A stretch of DNA of 64,000 nt from Rhizobium sp. NFR03 (GTDB lineage: Bacteria; Pseudomonadota; Alphaproteobacteria; Rhizobiales; Rhizobiaceae). The notes beneath the pieces were generated by a model that was not told where the DNA came from, did no database searches, and saw only the letters and a program-made list of their open reading frames with translations. A program made the position numbers and the translations under genes. The DNA lies in NCBI RefSeq assembly GCF_900111275.1, contig NZ_FOGR01000003.1:62001-126000 (forward strand). The letters run 5' to 3'. Shown piece after piece: positions 35,318-45,688 of this stretch (the stretch's first letter is position 1; every line of letters starts with the position of its first letter).

Positions 35318-36123
35318 GCGTCGTCTCCGCTCTTCGGCGTCATCGGTATATCCATCGGCGCGTCGGCTTTCGCCGTCTTCTTCCGGCTCGCGATCTTCGC
35401 GCCGATCTCCGCAACATCGGCCTCGCCGACAGCCGCCGAAGCGCGCTTGCGTGACTTGGCGGTACCGGTGTCAATCACGGCCTTTACGGGTTTCTTGCGC
35501 GTAGAGGCGGCCGCATCCTCATTGACGGCGCCCGGCTCTGCCTTCACGGACCGCTTGCGGGACTTGGGCCCTACGGTCGCGTCGGCGGCAAGCGGAACAC
35601 CGGATGAAACAGGCGCGGCAGGGGCAAGTGGCTTAACAGCGGCAAGCGGTGCGGACGTTACGGGCGTTACAGGAGCAGCGGCAACGGTATTCGGGGCGCT
35701 TCCTGCCGAAGCCGGGCGGCTCGCGGCAACAGAGCTCTGTTCGGCTGGAATCGCAACAGATGCCGCCATCTCCGGGGATGGCGGGATGTCTGAGGCGACG
35801 GAGGCCGGCTTCTCATCCGGGCGGGTCGCCTTCTGAAGATCGGCCTTGATATCGTTGCCCATCTGGCGAAGCGGGTTCATGGCTTCACGGAGACTGTTTG
35901 CAGGATTGAGCTTTTGAGCATCGCTCAGTGTCTTGCGCACATCGTCGAGATCCGCCTCGCGCAGGGCTTCATCGAATTGATGACGGAAATCGGCAGCCAT
36001 GCCACGCATCTTCGACATCATCTTGCCGAAGGTCCGGAGCATCGGCGGAAGGTCCTTAGGGCCAACGACGATAATCAGGACGATGGCGATGACAACAAGC
36101 TCGGTCCAGCCGACGTCAAGCAT
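35314..36123 (-). CDS. tatB: Sec-independent protein translocase TatB
   Basis: This 269-residue protein has an N-terminal membrane helix with the typical MLDVGWTELVVIAIVLIIVV start and GPKDLPPMLRTFGKMM. An amphipathic helix and a long Lys/Arg/Ala-rich tail with several short basic patches (SRKRSVK, TRKKPVK, KSRKRAS) follow. Long tails of this kind are usual in rhizobial TatB. It lies between tatA and tatC. Confidence 0.94.
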   Translation of the reverse strand: MLDVGWTELVVIAIVLIIVVGPKDLPPMLRTFGKMMSKMRGMAADFRHQFDEALREADLDDVRKTLSDAQKLNPANSLREAMNPLRQMGNDIKADLQKATRPDEKPASVASDIPPSPEMAASVAIPAEQSSVAASRPASAGSAPNTVAAAPVTPVTSAPLAAVKPLAPAAPVSSGVPLAADATVGPKSRKRSVKAEPGAVNEDAAASTRKKPVKAVIDTGTAKSRKRASAAVGEADVAEIGAKIASRKKTAKADAPMDIPMTPKSGDDA

Positions 36124-36186
36124 ACTCAGGAACTCCGGACATCATGATAGGGCGCGCGGCGCACGCTGCGCGCCCAGACTGCCTGA

Positions 36187-36444
36187 TCAGCGCACTTCGT
36201 CGGATTTATGTTCGACAGTCCGCGGGTCGATGGGCGCACCCTTGTCGTAAGGACCCTTTTCATAACCGGGCTTGTCGTAACCGGGCTTATCCGCGACGTC
36301 GGCTTCATCGTCGGTCATGCCCTTCTTGAAGCTCTTGATGCCTTTGGCGACATCACCCATCAATTCGGGGATCTTGCCGCGACCAAAGAGCAGCAGAACG
36401 ACCACGAGCACGATGAGCCAGTGCCAGATACTGAATGAACCCAT
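36187..36444 (-). CDS. tatA: Sec-independent protein translocase TatA
   Basis: This 85-residue protein has one membrane helix and an amphipathic helix: [20 protein letters not shown] then [22 protein letters not shown] 36444 is chosen because longer frames to 36507 add an untypical N-terminus. The C-terminal tail contains a short repeat ([17 protein letters not shown]) reflecting a 15-base near-repeat in the DNA. Spacing to tatB is 63 bases. Confidence 0.95.
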   Translation of the reverse strand: MGSFSIWHWLIVLVVVLLLFGRGKIPELMGDVAKGIKSFKKGMTDDEADVADKPGYDKPGYEKGPYDKGAPIDPRTVEHKSDEVR

Positions 36445-36693
36445 TCTCTTAAAACTCCCTGCAAATCCGACAAACACACCTCGGATGGCCTGCCTGCGCT
36501 GTTCCACTGTCTCAAGCCGTCAAGCCGGCGTCACCGCCCTGCCCCGACCCCTGGTCTCTGTCGGCCGGCGCGATTCTCCGCGAAGAAACGTCAGCCTGCT
36601 TTTCCGGCAAAGATCTAAAGGAAACGGTGATGTCACGCAATGCTCACGCCGTTCAATCCAGCGAGAGCGTCTACCTGCTTATCATGGTGAATA

Positions 36694-37398
36694 TCAGGCA
36701 GGCTCATCGCCGATCGGTGGAAGGAGACCGAGCTCCTCCAGATCGAGGGCGGTAATCGGGTCTTCGTCCGCCGACAGGTCCTCGTCGCCGGATGGCAGCG
36801 GCACATGGAAGTTGGGTGGTATACGGCCGGCAAGGAGGCCCGCCCCCTTCAGTTCTTCCAGTCCCGGCAGGTCGCGCAGCTCCTCGAGGCCGAAATGGTC
36901 GAGAAAGTCACGCGTGGTCGCGAATGTCACCGGGCGACCGGGCGTCCGTCGGCGACCGCGAAATCGGACCCATCCGGCTTCCATCAGGACGTCCAGCGTA
37001 CCCTTGGATGTCTGCACGCCGCGGATGTCCTCGATCTCGGCGCGGGTGACGGGCTGGTGATAGGCAATGACGGAAAGGATTTCGAGCGCCGCGCGCGACA
37101 GTTTTCGCACCTCCGGCGCGTCGGACGACAGGGCGAAGGAGAGATCGGCTGCCGTGCGGAATGCCCAGTGGTCCTCCACCTGAACGAGGTTGACGCCACG
37201 TGGCGCGTAGAAGGCCTTCAACCCAAGCATGATGCTGCGAACATCCGTGCCACCCGGCAGGCGCTGTGCGAGATAGGTCTCCGACACGGGCTGAGCCGAA
37301 GCGAAGACCAGCGCCTCGGCGATTCGTTGCAGCTCATCGGCCCGGTGTGCATCGTCTCTCTCGCGAACGAGGATGCCGTCTTCGCGGACTTCAGCCAT
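36694..37398 (-). CDS. scpB: Segregation and condensation protein B
   Basis: This 234-residue winged-helix kleisin-associated subunit of the SMC condensin complex shows LQRIAEALVFASAQPVSE at the N-terminus, ALEILSVIAYHQPVTRAEIE, RGVQTSKGTLDVLMEAGWV and TTRDFLDHFGLEELRDLPGL. The C-terminal 40 residues are acidic. The start overlaps the end of scpA by 8 bases, so the pair is coupled. Confidence 0.95.
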   Translation of the reverse strand: MAEVREDGILVRERDDAHRADELQRIAEALVFASAQPVSETYLAQRLPGGTDVRSIMLGLKAFYAPRGVNLVQVEDHWAFRTAADLSFALSSDAPEVRKLSRAALEILSVIAYHQPVTRAEIEDIRGVQTSKGTLDVLMEAGWVRFRGRRRTPGRPVTFATTRDFLDHFGLEELRDLPGLEELKGAGLLAGRIPPNFHVPLPSGDEDLSADEDPITALDLEELGLLPPIGDEPA

Positions 37399-38248
37399 TG
37401 CGCGCTTCCAGTTCTGCGATCTCGTCCTCTGTCATCGGGTTATCGCCGAGCCGGACATAGATGGGCGCGAAGGCTGCCGCCTGGCGGATTTCCAGCCGAC
37501 CCTCCCGCACCATTTCCAGCGAGGCAGCAAAAGCACTGGCAACAGCGCTGACCCGCTGGCGGGGATCGCCGACGTACCGCAACAGAAAATCGTCGAGAGC
37601 CGTCCAGTCCGACAAGCCGCCCATCAGCCGCGCGAGAATAAGGCGGGCATCGGCAAGCGACCAGACCTGCCGGCGCTCGATCGTCACCTGCATTACCGCC
37701 TCGCGCTGGCGCAGACTCGCATAGGCCTGAAGGAGATCGTAGAGCGAGGCCTCGAAAGCGGACGTCCGTTCAACGGGTATATGCTCCGGCGCACCACGCG
37801 CGAAGACGTCGCGACCGAGCCGATTGCGGTTGACGAGCCGCGTTGCGGCGTCCCGCATGGCCTCCAGCCGCTTCAGCCGGAAGGCCAGTGCCGAGGCCAT
37901 TTCCTCACCCGACGGCCCGTCGTCCTTGTGCGGCTGGGGGATGAGGAGACGGGACTTCAGGAAGGCGAGCCAAGCTGCCATGACAAGATAATCGGCTGCC
38001 AGCTCCAGCCGGATCGAGCGGGCGCTCTCGATGAAAGCGATATACTGCTCGGCAAGCGCCAGTACGGAGATCCGCGACAGATCGACCTTCTGGTTGCGCG
38101 CCAGGTGCAGCAACAGATCCAGCGGACCTTCGAAGCCGGCGATATCCACCACCAGTTCCGCCTCGTGCAGCGCCCGCTCGTCGGCCTGCCAGTGCGCATC
38201 CATTGGCACATCACCGGGCGCGCGTTCGCGACCATCGGCCGGGCTCAT
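37391..38248 (-). CDS. scpA: Segregation and condensation protein A (kleisin)
   Basis: This 285-residue kleisin bridges the heads of SMC. The N-terminal LVVDIAGFEGPLDLLLHLAR and YLVMAAWLAFLKSRLL segments are typical. The C-terminal winged-helix region includes VREGRLEIRQAAAFAPIYVR. It lies 39 bases after nagZ and overlaps scpB. A later ATG at 38203 (MDAHWQ) is possible but less likely. Confidence 0.94.
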   Translation of the reverse strand: MSPADGRERAPGDVPMDAHWQADERALHEAELVVDIAGFEGPLDLLLHLARNQKVDLSRISVLALAEQYIAFIESARSIRLELAADYLVMAAWLAFLKSRLLIPQPHKDDGPSGEEMASALAFRLKRLEAMRDAATRLVNRNRLGRDVFARGAPEHIPVERTSAFEASLYDLLQAYASLRQREAVMQVTIERRQVWSLADARLILARLMGGLSDWTALDDFLLRYVGDPRQRVSAVASAFAASLEMVREGRLEIRQAAAFAPIYVRLGDNPMTEDEIAELEARNG

Positions 38249-38287
38249 CCGGCGATGTCCACAACAATTGCAACTGCCAGCGAAACG

Positions 38288-39304
38288 TCATGCACCCGGA
38301 AACATCTCCAGAAATTCTGCCCGCAATGTCGCTTCGTCGGCATCGTCCGGCTCGCGAAAGCTCGACATAACGATGTCGGCGCGGCGAAGAGAATCGCCCG
38401 AGAGAACCGGAACGACACGCGATACGGCCAGCATCTCCTCCATGATACCGTGGCAGTGAAGGACGAGATCCAGTCCTGCCTCGACGATACCCCTCGCGCG
38501 GGTCTCCATGTCTCCAGCAAGCGCGTTCATCGACACGTCGTCCGACATCAGAAGTCCATCGAAACCGATATGCCCGCGAATGACCTCGTCCACGACTTTC
38601 CTCGATGTCGTCGCCGGCCTATCCGGATCGATCGCCGTGAAGACGATATGGGCGGACATGGCCATCACCTCGGATTTGAGGGCGACGAACGGCACGAAGT
38701 CGCTGATGGCAAGCTCTTCGAAGGTGCGGTCGACCACCGGCAGTTTATGATGTGAATCGACGAGCGCTCGCCCATGGCCGGGCATGTGCTTCATGATGGG
38801 CAGCATGCCACCTGCCTTCAAACCTTCTGCCGCCGCAGCCCCAAGGGCTGCCACGGCTTGGGGATCGGAGGAATAAGCCCGGTTGCCGATTGCCTCGCTC
38901 ATGCCTTCCGCGGCAACATCGAGCACCGGCAGGCAATCGACATTGATGCCGTATCGCATGAGATCGAAGGCATGAAGGCGCGACATGAGCCAGGCCGCCC
39001 GCAGGCCCTTTTCCGGGTCGGCATGGAACCGGGCGCCGATAGCGGCCGCATTCGGATAGGCGCCGGCGAGCGGCGGGCGAATACGCTGCACGCGTCCGCC
39101 CTCCTGGTCGATCAGCACGAGCGCCTGCGGATGACCGATGCTTTCGCGAAGGCTGGCAACAAGATCCGAGATCTGCGACGCCTCCCCGATATTGCGGGCG
39201 AACAGGATGAAGCCCCATGGACGCTCATCGGCAAAGAAGGCCCTCTCATCAGCGGTCAGCGAGAGACCCTTGCAGCCGGAGATGAATGCTTTCGATCCGC
39301 TCAT
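38288..39304 (-). CDS. nagZ: Beta-N-acetylhexosaminidase NagZ
   Basis: This 338-residue family GH3 enzyme removes GlcNAc from muropeptides in cell-wall recycling. The diagnostic KHMPGHGRALVDSHH motif lies at about 173-187 and contains the catalytic His/Asp dyad of NagZ. DQEGGRVQR and the nucleophile region MSDDVSMNAL are also present. No signal peptide is seen, consistent with a cytoplasmic enzyme. It is followed by scpA. Confidence 0.95.
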   Translation of the reverse strand: MSGSKAFISGCKGLSLTADERAFFADERPWGFILFARNIGEASQISDLVASLRESIGHPQALVLIDQEGGRVQRIRPPLAGAYPNAAAIGARFHADPEKGLRAAWLMSRLHAFDLMRYGINVDCLPVLDVAAEGMSEAIGNRAYSSDPQAVAALGAAAAEGLKAGGMLPIMKHMPGHGRALVDSHHKLPVVDRTFEELAISDFVPFVALKSEVMAMSAHIVFTAIDPDRPATTSRKVVDEVIRGHIGFDGLLMSDDVSMNALAGDMETRARGIVEAGLDLVLHCHGIMEEMLAVSRVVPVLSGDSLRRADIVMSSFREPDDADEATLRAEFLEMFPGA

Positions 39305-39413
39305 GGCGTTACCCTCATGCTTTGTTTTCGTCGTGCTCGTTCGGTTTAAGGACGGATGATGCCGGAGAGCAAGAGACTTATGTTTTGCCTCCCGTCACCG
39401 CCTCAAACGCGGA

Positions 39414-39437
39414 AGGGCGCAGCCGAAGCCGCGCCCT
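39414..39437 (-). terminator. Hairpin between the SPOR gene and nagZ
   Basis: A 7-bp inverted repeat, AGGGCGC / GCGCCCT, with a 10-nt spacer lies 25 bases after the SPOR-protein stop. No T-run follows on the minus strand, so its role as a terminator is doubtful. Confidence 0.3.
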
Positions 39438-39461
39438 CTCTCTTCAACCTTCGGCCGACCC

Positions 39462-41939
39462 TTAGCGGGTGACCAGGCAGCTGCCGCCAGCGCTCTTCAG
39501 ACGCGAGCAGAGAGCATTTGCCTCATCACGGCTGCCGGCAGGAATGCGGACGCGGTAGTAGGTACCCTTGCCAGCAATGTCGGCCTTCTTGATGTCAACG
39601 CCGCGACCGGCGATGACGCTGCCATACTTGCCGGAAAGGCTCTTGTAGGACTTCTGCGCCTCGGCTTCCGACGGCAGCGATGCGACCTGCACCACATAGC
39701 TGCCGGGAGCGATCGAAGCGGTCTGGACGGGCGATGCTTCGGCCGGAGCGGCAGTTGCAGGCGTCGCAAAGGTATCGACCGGCTTGCGTGTCGCTTTGGC
39801 AGCTTCGACCGGCTTTGCTTCCGGAAGCGGCTGGGCTATCGCGACATCGGCTGCGGGCACCGCTGCATTGGCGGCTGCCGCCAGCGCACCGACATCGTCC
39901 TGCGCGGCCGTCGCAAGCGCCGGCGTGTTCGGCTTGAGCGTGCTGGTCTTGACCGTCTTGACGTCCGGCTCGGCTGCGGCAACGACGGCCGCTTCTTCCG
40001 GAGCAAGATCCTCCCGGGCAACGAGCGTGCCATCCGGGCGCACGATCATGGTCCGGACCTTGCGCGGTGCAACGGCCGGCGCGGCATCATCGTTTGCGGC
40101 ACTTGCCTGCGCATCGCCATCGTCAGGCATCAGGCGGTCTGCGCCCTCGTCATCGGCCGGCGACATCCCGTCGAGACCGTTCATGCCTTCGAGCGGCAGG
40201 CTCTCCGGCGTCAGCGTGCGCTGAACGACGTCGATCGGCTCTTCGGTCGAAGACACCAATGTGCCCTGCTGCGGTGCATCTTCCTGTGCCCCGGCCACAC
40301 GGTCGTAGACGGCCTTGTCCTGGTTCGGAACGGTCTTCCCGCCCTTCTCGACGGGCACCATTTTGGTCGGCGTCTTGTCGGCGAGAATGATCTGTGGCTC
40401 GCCGCTCGTAAAGGACGATCCCACGCTGCCCATCAGGGTGTAGGCGCCCACGCCGCCTGCGATCAGCACGATGGCTGCAGCACTTGCAAGAAGCAGCAGC
40501 TTGCCGCGCGGTCGAGCTTCGTTGTCGTTGCCATAGGTCGGCTCGGCATAGCGATCGCCCTGCCCGATGACCTCCTGGCGCTGGCTGATAGAGCGGCGGA
40601 AGTCTTCTTCCATCGCCCGCTCGAAATCGGCGAACTCTTCGTGCGAGGCACGTGCGGGGGCGGCGGCACCGGCGATACCGGCAGCCGTAGCCGCTTGAAC
40701 GCCACCGTTTACACGTTCCGAATCGTGGCGACCGGCGCTGAAAATCTGCGCCATCTCGGCGTCGATATCGAGGTCGTAGTCGCCGGCATCGAGCGGATGG
40801 TTCTGCTCCTCGACGACAGGCAGCTGCGGCACATCGATCTCGCCGGTTGCAGCAACGCCGTAATCAGCTTCGGCGATCAGCGAGGGATCGAAAGGAAGTT
40901 CCACTTCGGTAAAGGGCTCGACCGGCTCTTCGATCGCGGCAACCTCTTCGGTCGCCATATCCAGCTCGAGCTCGATGTCGGACAGATCGATCTCGAAATC
41001 GTCGAGGTCGAAATCCGGCTCGGCTTCCGCTGCCGTCACAGGTGCCGACTGCGCAACGGGTGCGATCATCGGCGCCGCGATAGCGGACGCCTGGGGAACG
41101 GCAGACGCCATGACCGGGGCGGCAGCGATAGGCGCTTCCGCAACCGGCGCCGGCATAACCGGGGCAACAGGCGCCGGGGGCGCCGGAGGCAGCGGCGTTG
41201 CGAAGGTGCGCGGCGCACCACCATTCAGCGCAACCGGGGTCGCGCGGCTGAAATTCGGCGTAAAGGGATAGTTGTTCTTTCGCGCGGTTTCCGCAGAAAC
41301 AGACGGGCGCGCGGTTTCCGCAGAAACAGACGGGCGAACCGGCATGGCCGGCACAGCGAACCGCTCGACGGTTTCCAGCAGCGGATCGGCGACAGGGCGG
41401 ACAGGCTGCTGAACGGGCGCAACACTTGCAACGGGCGCATGGCGCACGGGCTCTACCGGAACCTGTGGCACAGGAACCGGCTCCGGCGCGGAACCGAGTG
41501 ACATTTCGAGCTCATGGCCGAGGTCGAGCGATGGCTCCGGCTGAGTCTCGAACACGGGCTCCGGACGCGGATCGAAGGCAGGCTCGACAGGCCGCGGTGC
41601 CTGCTGAACAGGCTGAGGCGCCTGAACCGGCTGGTAGGGCTGCTGCGCGGGAGCAGCTACAGCCGGCTCGGTGCGGAAAACAGGTTCAGGCGCGATGACA
41701 GTCCGAGGCTCGGGAGCCGTCGGCGCGTCGAATGCCTCGAACTCCCGCATCAGCTCCTCTTCAAGATCGACAATAGGGTCGTAACGAACCGCTTCCCGAT
41801 GACGCTCCAGCTCCTGGAGCTGTTGCAGGGCGGGACGATTGTCGTAGCCGACAATGCGGGCCAGCTCGCTCAACGGATCTTCATCCGGGAACGAGTTCGG
41901 GTCCACATCCGTGCTTCGTGCCAACTGTTTGTCTGCCAT
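39462..41939 (-). CDS. SPOR-domain inner-membrane protein
   Basis: This 825-residue protein has a long cytoplasmic Pro/Ala/Glu-rich N-terminal region (about 1-480), one membrane segment around 484-508 (LLLLASAAAIVLIAGGVG), a Pro/Ala-rich periplasmic linker and a C-terminal SPOR domain (about 745-825) beginning GSYVVQVASLPSEAEAQKSY. SPOR domains bind denuded septal glycan, so a division or cell-wall role is likely. ATG 41939 (MADKQLARS) has GGAG upstream; GTG 41948 is the alternative. A perfect 27-bp tandem repeat lies at 41281-41334. It is placed between argS and nagZ, as in other rhizobia. Confidence 0.9.
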   Translation of the reverse strand: MADKQLARSTDVDPNSFPDEDPLSELARIVGYDNRPALQQLQELERHREAVRYDPIVDLEEELMREFEAFDAPTAPEPRTVIAPEPVFRTEPAVAAPAQQPYQPVQAPQPVQQAPRPVEPAFDPRPEPVFETQPEPSLDLGHELEMSLGSAPEPVPVPQVPVEPVRHAPVASVAPVQQPVRPVADPLLETVERFAVPAMPVRPSVSAETARPSVSAETARKNNYPFTPNFSRATPVALNGGAPRTFATPLPPAPPAPVAPVMPAPVAEAPIAAAPVMASAVPQASAIAAPMIAPVAQSAPVTAAEAEPDFDLDDFEIDLSDIELELDMATEEVAAIEEPVEPFTEVELPFDPSLIAEADYGVAATGEIDVPQLPVVEEQNHPLDAGDYDLDIDAEMAQIFSAGRHDSERVNGGVQAATAAGIAGAAAPARASHEEFADFERAMEEDFRRSISQRQEVIGQGDRYAEPTYGNDNEARPRGKLLLLASAAAIVLIAGGVGAYTLMGSVGSSFTSGEPQIILADKTPTKMVPVEKGGKTVPNQDKAVYDRVAGAQEDAPQQGTLVSSTEEPIDVVQRTLTPESLPLEGMNGLDGMSPADDEGADRLMPDDGDAQASAANDDAAPAVAPRKVRTMIVRPDGTLVAREDLAPEEAAVVAAAEPDVKTVKTSTLKPNTPALATAAQDDVGALAAAANAAVPAADVAIAQPLPEAKPVEAAKATRKPVDTFATPATAAPAEASPVQTASIAPGSYVVQVASLPSEAEAQKSYKSLSGKYGSVIAGRGVDIKKADIAGKGTYYRVRIPAGSRDEANALCSRLKSAGGSCLVTR
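41281..41334. repeat. 27-bp perfect tandem repeat (two units)
   Basis: Two identical 27-base units (41281-41307 and 41308-41334) lie inside the SPOR-protein gene and encode the nonapeptide PSVSAETAR twice in a row. The repeat is in frame and sits in the disordered N-terminal region. Confidence 0.95.
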
Positions 41940-42000
41940 TCGCTCCACTCACAAATACTGGTCCGGTCGTGCCAGTCCAATATGGGGAAATGGTGACATG

Positions 42001-43773
42001 CTATCGCATCTCGTTCGGGGCGTCCGTCCCTGTGATACCAAGGCCGGACCTCAAAACAGAGGCAACCGCATGCACCAGTCCTAGTCTGGCAAGGCTCAAT
42101 TCTCTACTTTTATCGTTAATAAAGCGTAAGCCCGGAAAATCTTTGCCCTTGTTCCAGTGCCCGTGGAACGCGCTGGCGAGATCGTAGAGGTAAAATGCGA
42201 TGCGATGCGGCTCTTGCGCCAGTGCCGACGCTTCAATGATCCGCGGATATTCTGCCAGCTTTGCGATCAGCTGCAACTCGCTAGGATCCGCGATGTGCGT
42301 TCCCAACGCCTCGGCATAGTCGATGGCGTCCAGGTCGAGATCCGGAAACGCCTCTGCGGCCTGCCGGAAGATCGAGCGGCACCGTGCGTGAGCATATTGA
42401 ACGTAGAAGACCGGATTGTCTTTCGATTGCTCGGTGACCTTGGCGAAGTCGAAATCGAGCGGTTCGGAGTTCTTCCGGTAGATCATCATGAAGCGCACCG
42501 AATCGCGGCCGACCTCATCAACGACATCGCGCAACGTGACGAAATCGCCCGACCGCTTCGACATCTTGACCGGCTCGCCGTTGCGGTAGAGCTTGACGAG
42601 CTGGCAGAGGAGCACGGTCAGCTTGACCGAGCCGCCGGAAACAGCGCGCGCCAGCGCTTCCAGCCGCTTGACGTAGCCCCCGTGGTCCGCGCCCAGCACG
42701 TAGATCATCTCTTCGAAGGCGCGGTCGAACTTATCCTTGAAGTAGGCCACGTCGGCTGCGAAGTAGGTGTAGGAGCCGTCGGACTTGATCAGCGGGCGAT
42801 CGATGTCGTCACCGACATCCGTCGAGCGGAACAACGTCTGCTCGCGGTCCTCCCAGTCTTCCGGCACCTGCCCCTTCGGTGGCGGCAGGCTTCCCTTGTA
42901 GACATGGCCCTTGAACGTCAAATCGTTGATGGCGGAGCGGATGCGCTGCGCGCCGTCGGCATGCAGCGTGCGTTCCGAGAAAAAGACGTCGTGATGAACG
43001 TTGAGCGCGGCCAGGTCCTCGCGGATCATCGCCATCATCGCCGCGATGGTGCGCTCCTTGACGAGCGGCATCCAGCTCTCCTCAGGCATCTGAAGCAAGC
43101 TTCCACCAAATTCATCCGCCAGCGCCTGGCCAACCGGAACGAGATAATCCCCGGGATAGAGGCCCGCCGGAATCTCGCCGATCGTTTCGCCCAACGCTTC
43201 GCGGTACCGCAACATGGCAGACCTGGCGAGGACGTCGATCTGCGAGCCCGCGTCGTTGATGTAATATTCCTTGGTCACATTCCAGCCGGCAAAGCCGAGC
43301 AGATTGGCCAGAGTATCCCCCACGACGGCACCCCGGCAGTGGCCGACATGCATCGGACCTGTCGGGTTGGCCGACACATATTCGACGTTGACCTTGCGCC
43401 CGGCACCGATGGTGCTCTTTCCGTAAGCCCCGCCCGCCGTGACGATAGCTGCCAGCAATTTCTGCCAGTAGCCGACAGACAGGCGGATATTGATAAAGCC
43501 GGGGCCGGCGACCGAGACCTCGGCAATATCTCCGTCTTCCCGAAGCGCCGCGGCAATGGTTTCGGCGAGCGCGCGCGGATTCGTGCCAAGCGGCTTGGCC
43601 AGCACCATCGCAGCGTTCGTCGCGACATCGCCATGGCTCGGATCGCGCGGGGTTTCGACCGCCACACGCGAAAAATCAACCTCCAAGCGCTTTTCCTTCA
43701 CCACTTCAATGGCTTCAAGGACGTTCTTCACTCTTGCTTCGAGGTCGGCGTAAATGTTCATGATATCCATCAT
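42001..43773 (-). CDS. argS: Arginyl-tRNA synthetase
   Basis: This 590-residue class I synthetase has an N-terminal additional domain, the HIGH-like [13 protein letters not shown] motif (about 138-150), the KMSKRSGD loop (about 400) and a DALR-type anticodon-binding domain at the end. The start [15 protein letters not shown] leaves several ATG choices within four codons. It lies 92 bases after dgt on the same strand. Confidence 0.96.
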   Translation of the reverse strand: MMDIMNIYADLEARVKNVLEAIEVVKEKRLEVDFSRVAVETPRDPSHGDVATNAAMVLAKPLGTNPRALAETIAAALREDGDIAEVSVAGPGFINIRLSVGYWQKLLAAIVTAGGAYGKSTIGAGRKVNVEYVSANPTGPMHVGHCRGAVVGDTLANLLGFAGWNVTKEYYINDAGSQIDVLARSAMLRYREALGETIGEIPAGLYPGDYLVPVGQALADEFGGSLLQMPEESWMPLVKERTIAAMMAMIREDLAALNVHHDVFFSERTLHADGAQRIRSAINDLTFKGHVYKGSLPPPKGQVPEDWEDREQTLFRSTDVGDDIDRPLIKSDGSYTYFAADVAYFKDKFDRAFEEMIYVLGADHGGYVKRLEALARAVSGGSVKLTVLLCQLVKLYRNGEPVKMSKRSGDFVTLRDVVDEVGRDSVRFMMIYRKNSEPLDFDFAKVTEQSKDNPVFYVQYAHARCRSIFRQAAEAFPDLDLDAIDYAEALGTHIADPSELQLIAKLAEYPRIIEASALAQEPHRIAFYLYDLASAFHGHWNKGKDFPGLRFINDKSRELSLARLGLVHAVASVLRSGLGITGTDAPNEMR

Positions 43774-43865
43774 CCGGGAGGGCGCGCCTTATAAGGCTGC
43801 GGTCCGCATCAAGGTGGCCCGGCTCTCGACAGACCGAGATCTTCAACCGGGCGGGTGCTGGCGCT

Positions 43866-45083
43866 CTAGCGCAAATCCGGAGTGTGGTCAAACAAACGCC
43901 GATGTGTGGAAATCGCGTATGTATCGGTCATTCCAGCGATGTAATCGGCCACATGACGAGCCTTTGCCGGCTCGCCAAGACCTGCAATCTGATCGATCCA
44001 GTAGTGTGTCTGCATCTCGCGCGGCTCGGCCATGAACGCATGATAGAGATCGACAACGATCCTGGCGGCATTCTCGCGCACCCGCATGACATCAGCGTGC
44101 CGATAGATGCGGGTCATCAGCATGCGCTTGATCTGCCGGTCGGTCTCCGCCATCTCGGGCGAAAAGGTCGCCACGACACGGCCGGCCATGCGGATATCGG
44201 TGGCGCTTTCCGGACGGATATCGCGCAGGTTGCCTTGAGCAACCCCGATGACATCCTCGACCATCGCGGTGATCTGGCGACGCATGATTTCATGCGTGAA
44301 GCGCGCGGCCTCCAGACCCGGATATTTCGCCCGGACCTCCTGCATGAGACCGGAGAGAAACGGGATGTCCTCCAGCATGTCAAAGGTGAGGTAACCCGAG
44401 CGCAGTCCATCATCGATATCATGCGTGTTGTAAGCGATATCGTCCGCAATGGCCGCAACTTGCGCTTCGAGACTGGCGAAAGTGCCGAGTTCCAGATCGT
44501 GCAAGGCGCAATAGTCGAGAATTGGCTGAGGTACGAGGGGGTGACGCGGGTCGGCGGCCGGCCCCGTGAGTGGCCCGTTGTGCTTCACCAGCCCCTCAAG
44601 ACTCTCCCATGTCAGGTTCAGCCCGTCGAATTCCGCATAGCGCCGCTCCAGCTTGGTGACGATGCGAAGCGACTGCGCGTTGTGATCGAAGCCACCATGT
44701 GCGGACAGGACATCCTGAAGCGCATCCTCCCCCGTGTGACCAAAGGGGGTATGCCCGAAATCGTGAACAAGCGCCACGCCTTCTGCCAGATCCTCATCGA
44801 GGCGCATCGCGCGGGCCAGAGCACGCGCGATCTGCGCGACTTCAATCGTGTGGGTCAGTCTCGTGCGGTAATGATCGCCATCGGCCGCGATGAAGACCTG
44901 AGTCTTGTGTTTCAGCCGGCGAAACGCCGTGGTATGAACGATGCGGTCGCGGTCGCGCTGGAAATCGGAGCGCGTGGTGCTGGTGCCCTCGGGATAGAGC
45001 CGTCCCCTGTTCGTCCAGGGATCGGACGCGAAAATCGCCCGCTGTCCGGTGCCAAAACCCAGTGCATCCTTGTCCAAAGCCAT
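43866..45083 (-). CDS. dgt: Deoxyguanosinetriphosphate triphosphohydrolase-like protein
   Basis: This 405-residue HD-domain dNTPase has signature segments [20 protein letters not shown] and [15 protein letters not shown] that supply the HD metal ligands, along with [13 protein letters not shown] and the conserved [20 protein letters not shown]. The start at 45083 ([11 protein letters not shown]) matches the usual N-terminus; ATGs at 45089 and 45101 are also possible. It is divergent from erpA. Confidence 0.92.
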   Translation of the reverse strand: MALDKDALGFGTGQRAIFASDPWTNRGRLYPEGTSTTRSDFQRDRDRIVHTTAFRRLKHKTQVFIAADGDHYRTRLTHTIEVAQIARALARAMRLDEDLAEGVALVHDFGHTPFGHTGEDALQDVLSAHGGFDHNAQSLRIVTKLERRYAEFDGLNLTWESLEGLVKHNGPLTGPAADPRHPLVPQPILDYCALHDLELGTFASLEAQVAAIADDIAYNTHDIDDGLRSGYLTFDMLEDIPFLSGLMQEVRAKYPGLEAARFTHEIMRRQITAMVEDVIGVAQGNLRDIRPESATDIRMAGRVVATFSPEMAETDRQIKRMLMTRIYRHADVMRVRENAARIVVDLYHAFMAEPREMQTHYWIDQIAGLGEPAKARHVADYIAGMTDTYAISTHRRLFDHTPDLR

Positions 45084-45282
45084 TTGCATGCAGCATCCCA
45101 TTGACGCGGTTTTAAAGCCTTCATACCTATAGTAACGGCCGCACGAAAGCGTTGACTGCTCTTCTAGGGCATGAACCGTTCAGAATCATGACGTTGGCGG
45201 CCATGGCGCAGACCATGCATACAGATTCCGCCGTAAGCGGCGACAAACTCTCCGGATCTTGACCCCGGCAGGAGACACGATA

Positions 45283-45615
45283 ATGACCGAGACCACCGTT
45301 ACCCTTTCCGATGCCGCAGCAAAGCGTATCGCCACGATTCTGAAAAGCGATGCTGAGAAGCACGCGATGCGCGTTTCCGTCGAAGGCGGCGGTTGCTCCG
45401 GCTTCTCCTATAAGTTCGATCTGGTCGATGACGGCTCCGACGACGATCTCGTTCTGGAAAAGGGCGAGGCGAAAGTACTGATCGATAGCCTGTCGCTTGT
45501 CTACATGGAGGGGTCAGAGATCGACTTCGTCGACAATCTACTCGGCCAGTCGTTCCAGATCCGCAACCCGAACGCGGTCGCGAGCTGTGGCTGCGGGACG
45601 AGTTTTTCGATCTGA
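45283..45615 (+). CDS. erpA: A-type iron-sulfur cluster carrier ErpA
   Basis: This 110-residue A-type carrier passes iron-sulfur clusters to apoproteins. The three cysteine ligands are Cys38 (GGGCSGFSY), Cys102 and Cys104 (SCGCGTSFSI). AGGAGA precedes ATG 45283; a longer TTG frame from 45259 is not needed. It is divergent from dgt and convergent with cls. Distinction from IscA rests on gene context and is not absolute. Confidence 0.9.
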   Translation: MTETTVTLSDAAAKRIATILKSDAEKHAMRVSVEGGGCSGFSYKFDLVDDGSDDDLVLEKGEAKVLIDSLSLVYMEGSEIDFVDNLLGQSFQIRNPNAVASCGCGTSFSI

Positions 45616-45636
45616 GACCGGAGACACTCCGGATCA

Positions 45637-45656
45637 GGATCTGATAATCCAGATCC
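45637..45656. terminator. Hairpin between erpA and cls
   Basis: A perfect 7-bp inverted repeat, GGATCTG / CAGATCC, with a 6-nt loop sits between the two convergent genes. There is no strong T-run on either side. Confidence 0.4.
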
Positions 45657-45688
45657 GGAAATCGACCTAAATTATTGTAATAATTACA

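Noticed and set aside
42157-43794. Plus-strand frame of 545 codons
   Set aside because: It is antisense to argS.
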